From Methanolinea sp. (GTDB lineage: Archaea > Halobacteriota > Methanomicrobia > Methanomicrobiales > Methanospirillaceae), in NCBI GenBank assembly GCA_016699325.1, contig CP064971.1:310001-374000 (forward strand): a DNA stretch of 64,000 nt, in the 5' to 3' direction. This document shows, piece by piece, positions 63,102 to 64,000 of the stretch. Positions within the stretch are counted from its first letter, which is position 1. Every line of letters begins with the position of its first letter. Below the pieces are notes generated by a model. It ran no database searches, was not told the DNA's origin, and saw only the letters and a list, made by a program, of their open reading frames with translations. Made by a program: the position numbers and the translations under genes.

Positions 63102-63107
63102 GGGTTG

Positions 63108-64000
63108 TCAGGGATGATAACCCCTTCCCGGGAACCAGCGCGGTGCCGCTTCGATAAATTCCCCCTCCCGGTATGCGGGGGCTCCTCCCAGGATGACCTG
63201 GGAGGGGAAGACCGCGGGAAACCCTTCGTACGGGGTCCATCCTGCCCTGCTGTGGAGGTCATCGGCCGAGATGGCAATTACTTCATCTCCGTAGAGAGCG
63301 AAATCGGCCCGTTCCCCTGGCAGGAACCCGGCCCGGGGGATGCCCAGGAGGTCGGATGGCCGCCAGGAGGTCTTCTCTATCAGCGATGCCGGTGAGAACA
63401 GACCCTCCTTCATCCTGGCCAGGAGCAGGGGGAGCATGGTCTCAACGCCGGGGATTCCCGAAGGCGCGTCGCGGAACGGGACATTTTTCTCCCGGAGGGT
63501 ATGGGGGGCATGGTCAGAGGCAATTACATCGATTCGTTCCCACATCCGCCAGAGATCTCTTCGCTCTTTCTCGCTCCTGATCGGGGGATTGACCTTCCTC
63601 AGGGTATCACCGGGGATACTTTGATCTACCGAGAGGAAAAGGTGGTGGGGGGTAACTTCCCGGGATGATGACCCGGCCGCGATAACCGACCCGGCAGCGC
63701 TCAGGTGGCAGAAGTGGAGGCGGGTATGCTCTCCGTACGCCCTGGCAACCTCCCTGACGGCTTCCGTTTCTCCTTTTGCCGGCCGGTTCAGGTCATGCCC
63801 GGCAAGATCGTCCGGCCGGGCCGGGCCTGCCTTCTCGGCATGGATGGTGGCAAGAGCACCGAGCCTGCCGATCGCGGAGAGGGCTGCGGAGAGGGCGGGG
63901 GGGGAGAGGGGCTCCCCGTAGCTTGATGGCGCCATGAAGATCTCGCCAAACGCCATGGCTCCTTCACGCCAGAGGGCAATGAGATCGGTCCCCTGAGCTA
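63108..64000 (-). CDS. pyrC: Dihydroorotase (5' end cut by window edge)
   Basis: 297 codons are present and the frame stays open to the edge (LIALWREGAMAFGEIF precedes residue M at 63956), so the N-terminal metal-binding HxH region lies outside. It closes the dihydroorotate ring in pyrimidine synthesis. Metal and catalytic residues present are ATIHAEK, LHFCHLSAAGS and the catalytic aspartate in IASDHAPHTLREK; FSPASLIEKTSWRPSDLLGI is typical of class I enzymes. Confidence 0.93.
   Translation of the reverse strand, partial: AQGTDLIALWREGAMAFGEIFMAPSSYGEPLSPPALSAALSAIGRLGALATIHAEKAGPARPDDLAGHDLNRPAKGETEAVREVARAYGEHTRLHFCHLSAAGSVIAAGSSSREVTPHHLFLSVDQSIPGDTLRKVNPPIRSEKERRDLWRMWERIDVIASDHAPHTLREKNVPFRDAPSGIPGVETMLPLLLARMKEGLFSPASLIEKTSWRPSDLLGIPRAGFLPGERADFALYGDEVIAISADDLHSRAGWTPYEGFPAVFPSQVILGGAPAYREGEFIEAAPRWFPGRGYHP

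Noticed and set aside
62989..63240. Minus-strand 83-codon frame between pyrC and DUF167
   Set aside because: It overlaps the end of pyrC in another frame, crosses the TATA element and has no recognisable domain.

Overview
The window comes from a methanogenic archaeon, most likely of the order Methanomicrobiales. The direct evidence is a complete A-type ATP synthase operon, a thermosome, archaeal LonB, archaeal DnaG, CDP-archaeol synthase beside a tetraether-synthase-like radical SAM enzyme, a methanogenesis marker 14 homologue and a MptN/CofF-like glutamate ligase. TATA elements and Shine-Dalgarno motifs precede many genes and oligo-T runs follow several. The sequence is GC-rich and densely coding, with many 4-base ATGA/GTGA overlaps. 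The genus is inference; Methanoregulaceae would fit.

Layout. 1-7.2 kb: a PUA/PAPS-reductase-family gene cut by the left edge, purH, a DUF4013 membrane protein, and a branched-chain amino acid operon (leuA/cimA-ilvB-ilvN) whose first gene carries an apparent frameshift near its start. 7.2-9.25 kb: the only scarred stretch, with a decayed DDE transposase, a partial second copy of its 5' part, and a flavodoxin gene between. 9.3-13.4 kb: a winged-helix/PAS/GAF sensor and an NHEJ cassette (LigD-type polymerase, Ku, phosphoesterase). 13.4-17.1 kb: an FAD oxidoreductase/glycosyltransferase cluster, a thioesterase and tRNA-Ser(CGA). 17.2-26.9 kb: thermosome, a GfcR/PyrE-like regulator, nob1-rtcA-prs, and lonB-tldD-tldE with a small membrane protein. 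27.1-37.3 kb: a hypothetical gene, then ahaHIKECFABD with pgk directly behind. 37.4-42.5 kb: membrane proteins, adenine deaminase, carbonic anhydrase and a three-gene thiol-redox cassette.

42.6-50.7 kb holds the most unusual locus: six tightly overlapping genes that read as a bacterial-type acetyl-CoA synthase/corrinoid protein module (acsB-acsD-acsC-acsV-core methionine synthase-cooC). AcsB has the long bacterial architecture, not the short archaeal CdhC form, and all six A-cluster cysteines sit at a constant offset from the Moorella numbering. No CODH catalytic subunit and no methyltransferase AcsE is present in the window. The embedded MetE-like 'core' methionine synthase suggests that the corrinoid protein also supplies methyl groups for methionine. 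A marker-14 ASKHA protein follows at 51 kb.

53-64 kb returns to housekeeping: a stand-alone TiaS-like protein behind a possibly structured leader or small RNA, argF, purD, pyrE, carS divergent from the tetraether-synthase-like gene, alanine dehydrogenase, a RimK-type ligase, UPF0058, dnaG, DUF167 and a right-edge-truncated pyrC. Purine (purH, purD, prs, ade), pyrimidine (pyrE, pyrC), arginine and branched-chain amino acid synthesis are represented. No CRISPR array, rRNA, prophage or replication origin was recognised.
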